From positions 531,873-595,872 of the forward strand of contig NC_037266.1 in assembly GCF_000002425.4 (NCBI RefSeq): a DNA stretch of 64,000 bases. The letters run 5' to 3'. Below are positions 35,395 to 45,495 of the stretch, in pieces. Origin of the DNA: Physcomitrium patens (taxonomy: Eukaryota; Streptophyta; Bryopsida; Funariales; Funariaceae). A model generated the notes under the pieces. It was not told the DNA's origin. It did no database searches and saw only the letters and a program-made list of their open reading frames with translations. The first letter of the stretch is position 1. Each line of letters starts with the position of its first letter. The position numbers and the translations under genes were made by a program.

Positions 35395-36246
35395 ATGGCA
35401 GAATGGGAAGCAAGACCAATATCTATATCAAAGCGAGTTCTAATTCGGCTGACACCAAAGATGATGACACCAATATCAGTTCCAAGGGAAAGCAACCAAT
35501 TAGGATTTCAACAGGGTGTAACAGAAGGGTGGAATCTTAAGGAAGTTATATTGGATCAAATTTCTCAGCTGCAACTTACGGTGAATAAGCTTGAAGATGA
35601 AGGTAGCTTAAAAAGGCAAGAGGAAGCGAACAAGAAAAAAATCTTCGAGCAAAATTACAAAATCAGGGAACAGAAATAAGACATCCAAGCCAATGCACAA
35701 TCCAAGCTTCTATTAGAGTAAAAAATTGGGGAACAACATGAAGCTTGGGACAATGAAAGAGAACGCATGCTGGAGATCCACAAGTAAGAACTATTCCAGG
35801 TTCACAGTCATTCAATTTTGGAACTGAAAAAAGTGAAGGGTCAGTTGGTAGTAGAACAAAAAAAGACCAAGTTATTGGCGCAAGAGAAATTGGTATTGAG
35901 TGACTAATACAGATGTGAAACGGAGCGGTTAAGGGCTAAAATTGAAGCCTTGAACATCAAGGTGAGAAGATTGGCAGAGGATTTAGTCAATATTGGTCAA
36001 GCACAAGTATCGAAGTTGTGAGTTTCTAAAGTTCTAGAAGAGAGGAGTCACTTTCAATGCTAGTTGAAATTCAGAGATGTCCAGATCCTGAAATTGGAAG
36101 CTCAAGTCCGTGAACTGGGCGAGTACAATGAAGACCTTTCAGCTCAGTTGAGACAGGAGCCGATGGAAGGATTGGAGGAGGATGAAGATTTGCAGTTGGA
36201 ACCGAAATTGGTGGAACCAATGACAGATACTGCGGCAATTGATTAA
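35395..36246 (+). pseudogene. Decayed coiled-coil ORF of element H
   Basis: A single frame of 284 codons with six stops: 35677 (TAA), 35719 (TAA), 35785 (TAA), 35905 (TAA), 36019 (TGA) and 36061 (TAG). Between them the peptide is rich in Lys, Glu, Gln and Leu with heptad-like spacing (DQISQLQLTVNKLEDEGSLK, ERLRAKIEALNIKVRRLAED, LKLEAQVRELGEYNEDLSAQ), ending in an acidic tail. A frame one base away at 35310-35400 (FWGFSDMDLDQLLSQFFIAF) looks like the original N-terminal part, so an indel lies near 35400. Probably a gag-like structural protein; no CCHC knuckle is visible. Confidence 0.6.
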
Positions 36247-36338
36247 TTAGATAGGCCAGAGGGATCATAATTTTTGTAGAGTTTTGTTAGATAATTTTTA
36301 GATAGGTATCAATGGAGTGTTTGCGAGGACGTTGCTTA

Positions 36339-36354
36339 GATAGGAGTAGGGCTA
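36339..36354 (+). other. Polypurine tract of element H
   Basis: GATAGGAGTAGGGCTA directly before the 3' LTR. Confidence 0.6.
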
Positions 36355-36989
36355 TGTAGAATAGATATTAATTTATTTTTGAAAGATATTGATAAAATAT
36401 ATTAATAGTCTATATAATAGAAAATTCACGAGGATGGATGAGTGATTTAGTCATTAAAAGTGGTTAGTTACAGAATTACGATTAGAATGTGGAGAATTAG
36501 GAGAAAGTATATAAGAGTTGTAGAAGTTAATTAGGGAGCCATTGCTGTAATAGTTGTGAGTCGGGGTAAGCTTAGTGCTATCTCTTTTCTTTTGTTTGTT
36601 ATTTTCTTTGAATAAGAAGATTGAGAGTTTCTGAATATTGTGAAGTAAATTATGGAATAGAAATGTAATTGGTATTATTTGAGAAGAAGAAAGATTGAAT
36701 GCTGAAATCTGATTATAGTTGGAGATTATGAAGATGAATATATTGGTAGAAATAGCAGTTATTGGTATGACTGAATTGCTGTAAAGAAGAGACCAATAAG
36801 GTGAAGGAGGAGATTATAGTTTCTTTGTGTGTTCAGATATTAGTAATAGAGATGATACATTCAGGAGGTAATTGATTGTATGACCCTAACCTGAATGCTT
36901 AAGCAACTAGTCATTTCCCGTATTCAAATCTCTCTATACGGATTTATTCCCATTAGATAAATTTGGAATAAGTAAATTGAACAATCACA
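36355..36989 (+). repeat. 3' LTR of element H
   Basis: TGTAGAATAG to ACAATCACA; internally shorter than the 5' LTR. Confidence 0.9.
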
Positions 36990-37165
36990 ATCGCTCTCAC
37001 CATGTTACTTAATAAATTATATACTAAGTACATAATTACATTATTTTTATATAGTAGCCAAATCATAACACGACATCCATCCCTTTTTAGTTGACGAATT
37101 CAAATTACAAGAAGTTCTTCTTTAGATATATTATCTTGCTAAGGCGAGATACTCCAAATAGGTAT

Positions 37166-37753
37166 TTACTCTTCAATGGGTATAATGGGCTTCTGTCCTT
37201 GCATTAACTCTACCGGCATATATTCTGTCACTGAAGTGTGAGTAGTACGATCTGTCCAAAGAGCAAATGGTAATAATCTTGGCCATTCTCTTGCTCTTCC
37301 TTTGCAAGCTTTAACAATGGCCTTTACAATAGGAGGATGACCTCTCTCACTCTTAGCATTGCCTTCTAGATTATAAGATGTAGTAAGTGCTAGCTTACCT
37401 CCACATCTCTCAAAGAACTGTCTAGCCTCATGTGCATCCAATTCTCCATGACCAGGAGTAATTTTTCTAATACATCCATATCTACAAATCACATCTTCCA
37501 ATAAAAATCTACAAACTCTTTCAGTGGATTTTGCTTGTAGAGCTCTTCCTTCTACTTGGTTAGATAAATCTTCTCGTGCCAGAGCCAAGTATCGCATTTG
37601 CCATATCTCCATAGGCATAGTATCTAGGTCCACAATCCATTTATAATATATTACAAGTGAATATGTAGGATGCAATCCATCTCTATGTCGAATCTCCAAG
37701 TATATCTGACAAGTTTGGCATGATTCTACGAACTTCATCACATCTCTATACAT
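37166..37753 (-). pseudogene. Integrase fragment of a second Ty3/gypsy lineage
   Basis: 195 codons open from the end of the zinc domain (FVESCQTCQIY, the two Cys of HHCC) through the catalytic core to a stop near the LTR. RYLALAREDLSNQVEGRAL, the GELDAHEARQFFERCGGKLA block and NLEGNAKSERGH (glutamate of D-D-E) mark the core; MPVELMQGQKPIIPIEE marks its end. Substitutions in the core (DLDTMP where D-x-V-x-MP is usual, TPGHGELD where the family has DRG-type) suggest an inactive copy. It is unlike the chromovirus integrases of A-G, closer to an integrase group shared by fungi and early-diverging land plants. It ends about 90 bp before LTR type I, so integrase was the last pol domain. Confidence 0.75.
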
Positions 37754-37769
37754 ATATTTTTAATTACTT

Positions 37770-38530
37770 TCATATAAAAAATCAATTATAATTTTTTTAT
37801 AGATCTCCAAATATTGTCTCATTTCTAGAAAATTCTAAACATATCAATTTTCAATCACTTGTGCACTAAATCCACCATATCTCAAAAATCCAATATTCAA
37901 ATACCATGAATTTTTTATGTACAAATTTTTAATATTTTCATTTATACTTGTAAAAATTTTGAGCCAAAAATTCATCCCAAAACTCGAAATATGGCTCAAA
38001 TCAATTCACTCACAAATCTTAGTTTTTATATACTAACTTCCAATAGCTCTTTTTTCTTTATTTTAGATTAGAATGTATATATTTGTTTACATAAAATATA
38101 ACTCTTTAAGTTAGCTTTTCAATACTATCTTTTGATTATTGAATGACTTTTTATAATTCTCTATATATTTAAAAAATTAATAGTAGGTATCAAATTTACA
38201 CCCTAACTTCAAAAAATTATATCTCTCTCTTCAAAATCTCAAAGAATATATTTTTTAGATCTAAAATATACTTTCAAATATAAGCTTTGTAAATCCCTTT
38301 TTTAAACTTTAGATCTACTAACTTATTTCGAATGGATCACCTTGCCTTGAATGGATTATCTTAAAGTAGGCTCAAATTCTAGTGTGGTTCCAAATAATAC
38401 CTCAAAGCTCTTTAGACATGACATTCAACCAATGGAAATGAAGTCTTCTATCACTCAACTTATCTACTGACATAGAATGGCCTAGGAGTCAAAATATTAT
38501 ACTTTTGATACCAAAGTCTTTTTGAATTTT
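37770..38530 (-). repeat. Degenerate second copy of LTR type I
   Basis: Shares with 33200-33960 the order TATCTCAAAAATCCAA, AAAATTT-GAG-CAAAA, ATATGGCTCAAATCA-like, AACTTC and CTCAAAGC blocks. Lies on the 5' side of the integrase fragment and may be the 5' LTR of a largely deleted element. Confidence 0.4.
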
Positions 38531-38700
38531 TTAATAATAAATCCTATAACTTTTATTTTTAATTGTAAAACTTAAAATTCATATTTAAATAAATTAAATA
38601 ATTATTTTATTATTTTATTTTAATTTTTAATTTATAAAATTAAAATCTAAATTCTTATAATATTTTATATTATTTTTTATATATTATGCTATTTTTTAAC

Positions 38701-39073
38701 ATGACATTGGAATCTATGAAGATCTATGATGTATTTCACATATCTCTTCTAGAGCCATATAAGATAGTAAATACTTCAAGAAGAAGATAAATGCCACCTT
38801 ATCTTGTAGAAGTAAATAATAATCAAGAGTTTGAGACAGAAGAAATCTTAGACTCAAGGCGATGCTAAAATAGGTTGAAATATCTTGTTCATTATTGTAG
38901 ATATGATATTAATGAATGTACATGAGAATCAATTAAGAATCTTGCAAGTGCAGCAAAGGAGATTGATGATTTTCATTGATAATATCCATCAAAATCAAAA
39001 TCAAGAATACCCAATTTTTTCTATAAAAGAATATATTTTAGAAAATATTATATTTTACATTCTATCTTTATTT

Positions 39074-39116
<43 letters not shown>

Positions 39117-39350
39117 GGTGCTAAAGAAATAGAAAATTAATAATCAATAGATTCAATTCAAGAATTATTGTTCGTAAATTTATTAAGTGAGATATTATAA
39201 TTGTAACAGCCTTTAAGTTGACATAATTAAGATAAAGATGCTCAAGAATGAGAAGTTATTTTTTAAATAGATGGAAAGATACAATACATTTGATATCAAG
39301 ACTTTGAAAGAGATTCTTTATGTTTGGTGATTTTTTTGGAGATAAAAATG
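38701..39350 (+). pseudogene. Plus-strand chromovirus relic K: integrase end, chromodomain, first half of accessory ORF
   Basis: Reads on the plus strand as eroded ESMKIYDVFHISLLEPYK, then EEILDSRRC and LKYLVHYCRYDIN (chromodomain), then HQNQNQ near the pol end, then from about 39131 the accessory ORF (GATTCAATTCAAGAA, GTTTGGTGATTTTTTTGGAG). Cut at 39350 by insertion of element G and continued at 45416. Confidence 0.8.
39080..39112. repeat. (TA)n microsatellite
   Basis: About 16 TA units inside relic K, between chromodomain and accessory ORF. Confidence 0.95.
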
Positions 39351-39820
39351 TGTCACTGACACAAAATACAGACTTGAAATCTAACAAGAAGTTCAAGAAG
39401 AAGTGGCAAAACTAGATTAAACAGATGAGTACAAGGACAACATCAGAAAGGTGAGCTAGAACTCCAAGAGATGTGTTGTCAAGACTGAAGAACTCTTCAG
39501 CCTCGATCCCTATATATACTCCTACTTAGGAAGCTTCTCGAGCTACTTCTATTAACTGGAAAGCTTCTAGAAAGTTTCAGAGGCTTCCTTTGTAGAAGCT
39601 TCTAAAAACTTCTCTTCTATAAGGTTCCAGAGACTTCCTTTTTAGAAGCTTCTAGAAACTTCTCTTCTAGAAGGTTCCAGAGACTTCCTCTCTAGAAACT
39701 TCTAGAAACTTCTCTCTAAAAGGTTCCAGAGACTTCTCTTCTAGAAGATTCCAGAGGCTTGTTTTCTAGAAGGTTCTAGAAACTTCTCTCTAGAAAGTTC
39801 TAAGGAATATGTCCCGAACA
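39351..39820 (-). repeat. 3' LTR of element G, expanded by a minisatellite
   Basis: TGTCACTGACAC to GTCCCGAACA. The right part carries several copies of a roughly 50-bp unit that the other LTR has only about twice. Confidence 0.95.
39529..39806 (-). repeat. Heat-shock-element-like minisatellite in the 3' LTR of G
   Basis: Five to six imperfect units of AGGTTCCAGAGACTTCC plus TAGAAGCTTCTAGAAACTTC. At 39645-39662 the triplets read GAA-nn-TTC-nn-GAA-nn-TTC with exact 5-bp spacing, a textbook heat-shock element. Confidence 0.7.
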
Positions 39821-39835
39821 TCATCCCCTCCTTTA
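39821..39835 (-). other. Polypurine tract of element G
   Basis: Minus strand TAAAGGAGGGGATGA directly before the 3' LTR. Confidence 0.8.
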
Positions 39836-39897
39836 GCTTCGAGGTCTCTGAGAAGCAATGTTGTTGATCAGTACCAACGCAAGAAAATGAAGACCTG

Positions 39898-40221
39898 TCA
39901 CATAACTTCTGCTATGAACTCCAACTGTTGTTCACGAGGCAAATGGTTCATCAACCCTTGAAGCCAACGGTAGTGGCCCACGCCTTTGACTTCTGACCAA
40001 GCATGAACTTCAGTGTCCTCATTGTGAAATTGTCCTGCAAATACGCCTTCTGGCTGACCATTGTAAGCAGGCTCGATCTCAAATACGATCACCAGTGATC
40101 GGTTACTCGGTATCCTCCGTCGTCGTCGTGGTACATGTAGTTCTTCATCTCAGGGTCGCCTTCGTGAGCTACTCGGTTGCGATACTCTGACTGGTATAGT
40201 ATCTATCTCTTAGCTATCCAT
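39898..40221 (-). pseudogene. Accessory ORF of element G, two stops
   Basis: 107 codons from ATG (40221) to TGA (39898), shorter than the 140 codons of A, B and F. Starts MDS (MES in B), has a basic run (PRRRRRIPSNR), the strand VIVFEIEP, and the conserved VGHYRWLQGLMNHLPREQQ. Codon 4 is TAA where CAA is expected and codon 24 is TGA where CGA is expected; otherwise open. Its conservation against B shows which positions matter: the ME/DS start, the basic run, the VI-x-E strand and GHYRWL-x-G. Confidence 0.75.
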
Positions 40222-40340
40222 ATCAAAAGACCAAACTACGATCTATCTTGGAGAAAATAACTACATCAACTACGAATTTTGCTGGTGCTCTCCGCTTTTC
40301 TTATATTATCGGAAGAACAAGCTTCGGAAAGAAGCTATCG

Positions 40341-43300
40341 TCAAATTGATTTAGGTTTATCAGGATGTCGTTGATGAAAGTCCTATACCTTTTGTGGCGC
40401 ATTCATAAGATTTTCAGTTGGCTCCCACGTTCGTTCATTAATATCATAGCCGCACGAATGAACAAGATATTCTAACTTTCCCCACCTTCGCCATGAATCC
40501 AATACCTTTTCAACCTCGTATTCTTCGTGGTTCTTGATTTCAATACTAGGTGGCGGACATTGCACTCTTTCAGGAAAAGATGACTCTCGATAAGGTTCCA
40601 ACAGAGAAACATGAAAGACTGGATGTACCTTCATAGAAGCTGGTAACTCCAGCCGGTATGCCACTGGATTAATTTGCTTCTGGTTGATAAATGGTCCCAA
40701 TCTTCGATAGTCCAACTTATCACATGATTGCTTGGTCTTGATATTTCGTTGAAGAAGCTAGGCTTTGTCTCCAACTTTGAAAGTAGGTGCTTGATTCCAA
40801 AATCTATCTTCAAACGCCTTATAGGATTCTTGAGCGGATTGTAATTGAAGCTTCAATATAGTTTGAAGCTCTGATAGTTGCTTCGCAAATCCTTCAGCTG
40901 CTGGATTGTTATTTGTTGATGTACTCAATAAATCAAGCTTCGGATGATACCCATAGTTGGAAAAGAATGGTGTTTGTTGAGTCGACGCATGGAAGGTGTT
41001 GTTATATGCAAACTTGGCTAGCGGTAGATATACAGTCCGATCGTCTTGCTGATAGTTGATGCTGCATCGTAAGTACTGCTCCAAGACTTGGTTCACCCAT
41101 TTCGTTTGGCCATTACTTTGAGGATGAAAAGCTGAAGAAAGCTTGATATCCACCTTCAATATCTCAAAGAGAGATCTCCAAAATTTTGACACGAACTGGG
41201 TACCTCGATCTGATATGATATCATCTGGTAGTCCATGATATCGATACACATTATCGAGAAAGAGTCTTGCTGTGACTTCATTGGACGATGTCTTCTTACA
41301 AGGAACAAAGTGTGCCATCTTTGTAAGGCGATCTACCACAACAAAGATGCTGTCAAACGAGTTTGATGATGGCAAGTCCGTGATGAAGTCCATAGAAATT
41401 GAAGACCATGGTCGACGTAGAATTGACAATGGCTGTAGAAGTCCATAGGGGCGATGTCGAGGATTCTTGGATCTTGAACAGATGTCACAGGAGAGGAAAA
41501 AATCTTTCACATCCTTCCATATTTGGGGCCACCAAAAATCTCGGAAAATAAGCTCCAAGGTCTTGTTGAATCCAAAATGTCCAGCAGCTGGAAAATCATG
41601 GCAAGATTGAAGAACTCGGAGTCGTGTTGGTCCTTTTGGAATGTACAATCGCTCTTTTAAGTATAAAAGATCTCCCTCCACCTTGAACTTGTCGTCATTG
41701 GTACGTTGCTTGATATCAATGGCTACTGAATCTTTAATGGTCATAGCACGTACCTGGTTTAGGAAGTCAGCATCAAATGATACAATAGTAGCACAAAGTT
41801 GAAATCTCTCTGGCTTCAATAATATTGTACATTGTTGATCAAACGCTGCTTCTCCAGCCTTTGGTGCAAGATACGATCTCCTTGATAAAGCATCGGATAG
41901 TCCTTGCTGCCTTCCAGGTCGATAAGTGATAATAAAATTGAATCTAGATAGAGACATATTCCACCGAGCATGACGCCGATTTAAAACTCGAGCCGACATG
42001 AAATACTCCAAATTCTTGTGATCCATATATATGGTCACTGGATGTGCAGCTCCTTCAAGAAAGTGACGCCATTCTTCGAAAGAATCTACTATAGTAAGAA
42101 GTTCCTTATCGTGGATCTCATAATTGATTTCAGCAGCAGAGAACTTTCGAGAATAGAATGCAACTGGATGGAGCTTCTTGCCTTCACTTATTTGTGAAAT
42201 CACAGCTTTCAAAGCAAAATCTGAAGCATCAGTTTCTAAATAGAAGGCCTTTGTAAAGTCTGGATGTACTAAAATTGGAGCTGTAGTAAATACTGTCTTC
42301 AAGTCTTGAAACGCCTTCTCTGCCAAAGGTCCCCATTCCAACTTATCCTTGCATGTTAATCGAGTGAGAGGAGCAGCAACTTGAAAATAATTCTTGATGA
42401 AGATCCGATGGAAGTTAGCAAAACCAAGAAAGCATTGTACGTCTCTAACCGTCTTTGGAACCTCCCAAGACATGATTGCTTCTACTTTCTTGGGGTCCAT
42501 TTTCAAACCTTCTGTAGTCGCAATGAACCCCAAAAACTCCATCTCCGTCTAGTGAAATAAACACTTTTCTAATTTGGCATATAGTCCTCGCTTGCATAGT
42601 TTCTCTAAGACCAAACGAACATGCTTCTCATGCTCTTCCTCATTTTTAGAGAATATTAGAATATCGTCCAAGTAGATGACAACAAAATCGTCGAGGTGTT
42701 CTCGAAAGATGTCATTCATCATATGTTGGAAAATTCCTGGAGCATTGGTAAGACCAAAAGGCATGACATTATACTCGAAATGACCATACCTTGTACGGAA
42801 TGCTGTCTTCCACTCATCTCCTTCCTTGATTCGTACGAGATTATAAGCTCTCCTTAGATCAATTTTTGTAAAGATCCTCGCACGTCCAAGTTGTTCTAAG
42901 AGACTAGAAATCAAGGATAATGGGTAACGATTTTTCCTTGTTACCTTGTTGAGGCCTCGATAATCCACACACATCCGTAATGATCCATCTTTCTTCTTCA
43001 CAAATAAGATGGGTGCTCTACCTGATGATTTTGAATGACGAATGAAGTTCTTGGCTAGATTCTCGTCAATGTACTTTTGCAACTCTGCCAACTTCATTTC
43101 CGATAGGTTGTAGATTGGGCCAAAAGGTGGTTGTGCTCCTTCTTGCAAGTCTATGGCACAATCATATGGTCGGTGTTCCGGTAATATGTCGGCGTTCCTT
43201 TTTTGAAACACGTCTTCAAAATCCTTATATTGCTTTGATATATTTGTTGTTGAGATCTTCTCCTCGGTAGTTGGAGCCGCATAAATGACAAATGGAGTGC

Positions 43301-43808
43301 CTTCCTTAAATGATCTTATAAACGCTCTTGCTTCAATGAATAAGGATTTTTTTTTTTGAGGTTTTTTACTAGGTTTTTTCTTGGATGATTTTGTGGGAAA
43401 AGTCATCTTCCGCAACCTCCAATCTATCGATGGATTATGTTTTTTCAACCAAGAAAGACCAAGAATATTAGGATTTGATGGGGTTCTAATAATATTAAAA
43501 ATAATATGACTACTATGGTCTTTAAACGTTACTTCTATAGGTTTTGATTCATAGGTGATGCTACCAGACAATAAAGGTCGCCCATCTATGACCTCAACAT
43601 GAACAGGTTTTGATTTTTGTACTAAAGGGATCTTATGACGCTTTGCAAATTCTTTGTCTAAAAAACAAGCAGATGCTCTTGAGTCTAGTAGTGCTAAGGT
43701 TCTCAGTTTTTAAAGGCCGATAAACAGAGGGATTGTAAAACAAAGTGCAGGTTGGGTAGAAAGAAAGGAACCTGATTGTTGTTGGGATATTTCATTGTCC
43801 AACCGCAC
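40341..43808 (-). pseudogene. pol: pol polyprotein of element G, broken by stops
   Basis: Frame opens with GTG at 43808, 5 nt after the gag stop, -1 relative to gag. Protease [15 protein letters not shown] (DSG changed to DSR, likely inactive), RT with [19 protein letters not shown] and [11 protein letters not shown], RNase H TDASDFALKAV, integrase with HDFPAAGHFGFNKT, MDFITDLPSS, SDRGTQFVS and QSNGQTKWVNQ (the catalytic Glu replaced by Lys), and chromodomain YEVEKVLDSWRRWGKLEYLV. Open stretches: 42549-43571, 40758-42542 and 40383-40715, separated by single in-frame stops such as TAG at 42546 and TAG for Trp at 40755. Same gene order as B. Confidence 0.9.
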
Positions 43809-43813
43809 GGTTC

Positions 43814-44839
43814 CTACTGTGGCTGGGCATCCTCGTTTTCCTGAACGAATACTCCCCTAGTCTTGACTATGCCTCGATTTTGCTTTTTGGGGCAGTTTCC
43901 GACTTTGTGGCCTTCTCCACTGCAATACAAGCATAAATTTTCCTCCATACGTCACTTTTTTTCTTCTATAGTAAGAGATTTGATACGTATCGCATCAATT
44001 TGCATGTCTTCCACCTCTGAATGCGAATTCACACTGCTTGCCGACATAATTGGAGCATGGCGAATTGTATGTTGTCTTGAGCGTTGATCTTGGCGACGTT
44101 GGAATAGGCGATTATCACACTTCACAGCTTGGCTAATGGCTTTATTGAGCTTTCGTGGATCAGAAAGAGTTAACAGCAAATCCTTCACATCATCTCTTAA
44201 ATCCCAATAGAATTGACTCATCAACGCTTCTTCATCCCAATTGATGTCGCATATTAATTGCCTGAAATCCGAAGCATAGACTGATGTAGAACGCATCCTC
44301 TGTCGTAGCGACCGAATCTTTGTTGTAGCCCATCGAACCTTATCGTGTTCGCCAAATGCTTCCGCAAATGCTTCCAAAAAGGTTTCGAAGTTGTTTAATA
44401 TGGATAATCGTTTCTCAAACAAAGGAACAAACCATGATAGGGCTTGTCCCGTAAGTAAGGTTCCAACAAGCCCAACACGTGACTCCTCCGTTGGATATCG
44501 TTCGGGCCGTAAAACTGTTATCAACCTTATTTGATTGATAAATCTTCGAAACTTGGAACGTGTTCCATCGAACTTATCTGGAAGGCTAATTCGAGGCTCC
44601 TTATGTTGTAGAACTAGTGGTTCTTGTCGAACCTGAGGTAAAGTTGTTTCTCCAAGTGCAGAAGTTTGAGGCTGGTGCAGTTTAGATTGTGCTATCCCAG
44701 ATACTCCATCATTATGAAGCCTTGCCACCACTCCTTCAATCTCTGCAGTTCTTTGTGATAACGTAGCGAGGGCATTCATAATAGCATCTAATTTAGACTC
44801 CAAACTTTCTATCATACTAATGTCTTGACCTCCGGCCAT
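43814..44839 (-). pseudogene. gag: gag of element G, one stop
   Basis: 342 codons. MAGGQDISMIESLESKLDAI begins a coiled-coil-like N-terminus; capsid core with ISLPDKFDGTRSKFRRFINQ and ALSWFVPLFEKR; CCHC knuckle CLYCSGEGHKVGNC at about 43900. A single TGA (CGA elsewhere) at about 43950 separates capsid from nucleocapsid. Confidence 0.85.
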
Positions 44840-45005
44840 TCTAAAAGAAGGACAAAAATGACTCTACAAGAGGCAATATTGGTTTATAGGAGGGTGGTCT
44901 ACAACCTATAAAACGCCTTAAGAATTTCAAGAAGACGGATAATCCACTCTGTCCAAGAAGAATAAGACTCCAATATTGTAACAGAAGAAGTATCAGTTTA
45001 GAGGA

Positions 45006-45070
45006 GGATAATCCGCAACCTCTATAAAATGCTAGTATACTTTCAAGTAGAGGGGTAATCCACACTCTAC
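45006..45070 (-). promoter_or_regulatory. Duplicated leader motif of element G
   Basis: GGATAATCCGCAACCTC and GGGGTAATCCACACTC on the plus strand, as in A, B and F; a third copy (GGATAATCCACTCTG) lies at about 44938. Confidence 0.5.
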
Positions 45071-45083
45071 TAAGAAAGAACGA

Positions 45084-45093
45084 GCTCTGATAT
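45084..45093 (-). other. Candidate primer binding site of element G
   Basis: Minus strand ATATCAGAGC, complementary to the initiator tRNA-Met acceptor arm, 26 nt from the 5' LTR. Confidence 0.5.
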
Positions 45094-45279
45094 CTCAAGT
45101 TAGTGTAGTCTCGACAAACTGTCATGGACACAAAATACAGACTTGAAATCTAACAAGAAGTTCAAGAAGAAGTGGCAGAACTAGATTAAACAGATGAGTA
45201 CAAGAACAACACCAGAAAGGTGAGCTAGAATTCCAAGAGATGTGTTGTCGAGACTGAAGAACTCTTCAGCCTCGATTCC

Positions 45280-45288
45280 TATATATAC
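45280..45288 (-). promoter_or_regulatory. TATA box in the 5' LTR of element G
   Basis: GTATATATA on the minus strand, immediately downstream of the heat-shock-like array in transcription order. Confidence 0.65.
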
Positions 45289-45297
45289 TCCTACTTA

Positions 45298-45398
45298 GGA
45301 AGCTTCTCGAGCTACTTCTATTAACTAGGAAGCTTCTAGAAGGTTCTAGAGACTTCCTTTCTAGAAGGTTCTAGAAACTTCTCTCTAGAAAGTTCTAA
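45298..45398 (-). promoter_or_regulatory. Heat-shock-element-like array in the 5' LTR of element G
   Basis: Alternating GAA and TTC units over 100 bp, including GGAAGCTTCTAGAAGGTTC and CTAGAAGGTTCTAGAAACTT, mostly with 5-bp spacing. Confidence 0.6.
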
Positions 45399-45415
45399 GA
45401 AATATGTCCCTAACA

Positions 45416-45495
45416 AAATGATTCTTAATGGTATTACAAATGTTTTGTTTGAAAGAAGTTATGAAGGCATCAATAACAACCAAATAATAGGATAG
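45416..45495 (+). pseudogene. Relic K, accessory ORF continued
   Basis: AATGGTATTACAAATGTTTT, GAAAGAAGTTATGAAGGC and AACAACCAAATAATAGGATAG match the middle of the accessory ORF on the plus strand, directly continuing 39350. Cut again at 45495 by a solo LTR. Confidence 0.8.

Larger units (their letters stand above)
34153..36989 (+). mobile_element. Small non-autonomous LTR retrotransposon H
   Basis: LTRs 34153-34916 (764 bp) and 36355-36989 (635 bp), both TGTAGAATAG to CAATCACA. Target duplication ATGGC/ATCGC with one mismatch, confirmed because the inverted LTR I copy at 31600-31630 shows the uninterrupted target. Internal region of about 1.44 kb with primer binding site, one decayed coiled-coil ORF and a polypurine tract; no protease, RT or integrase. 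It must have depended on another element for movement. Confidence 0.9.
32990..37075 (-). mobile_element. Minus-oriented LTR type I, interrupted by element H
   Basis: On the minus strand it starts TGTCGTGTTATGATTTGGC at 37075, right after a polypurine run (AAAAAGGGATGGA), so it is the 3' LTR of a minus-strand element whose integrase fragment follows at 37166-37753. It continues to about 32990 once element H (34153-36989) is removed. The open frames inside it, such as 33005-33349, do not look like genes. Confidence 0.6.
39351..45415 (-). mobile_element. Complete chromovirus of a second subfamily, element G (TSD AAATG)
   Basis: Perfect duplication AAATG (39346-39350 and 45416-45420). LTRs 470 and 296 bp, the difference being a tandem expansion in the left one. 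Same plan as A, B and F but clearly diverged in every protein. Inserted into the accessory ORF of relic K, in opposite orientation. Confidence 0.95.
45120..45415 (-). repeat. 5' LTR of element G
   Basis: 296 bp, TGTCATGGACAC to CCCTAACA. TATA box (minus strand GTATATATA) at 45280-45288 and GAA/TTC arrays at 45298-45398 (for example GGAAGCTTCTAGAAGGTTC). Confidence 0.95.

Noticed and set aside
31540-37075. DNA transposon with terminal inverted repeats
   Set aside because: The inverted arms are LTR copies with LTR-type ends and an adjacent polypurine tract; no transposase is present.
39529-39806. CRISPR-like array
   Set aside because: Repeats are contiguous with no unique spacers and sit inside a retrotransposon LTR in a plant genome.
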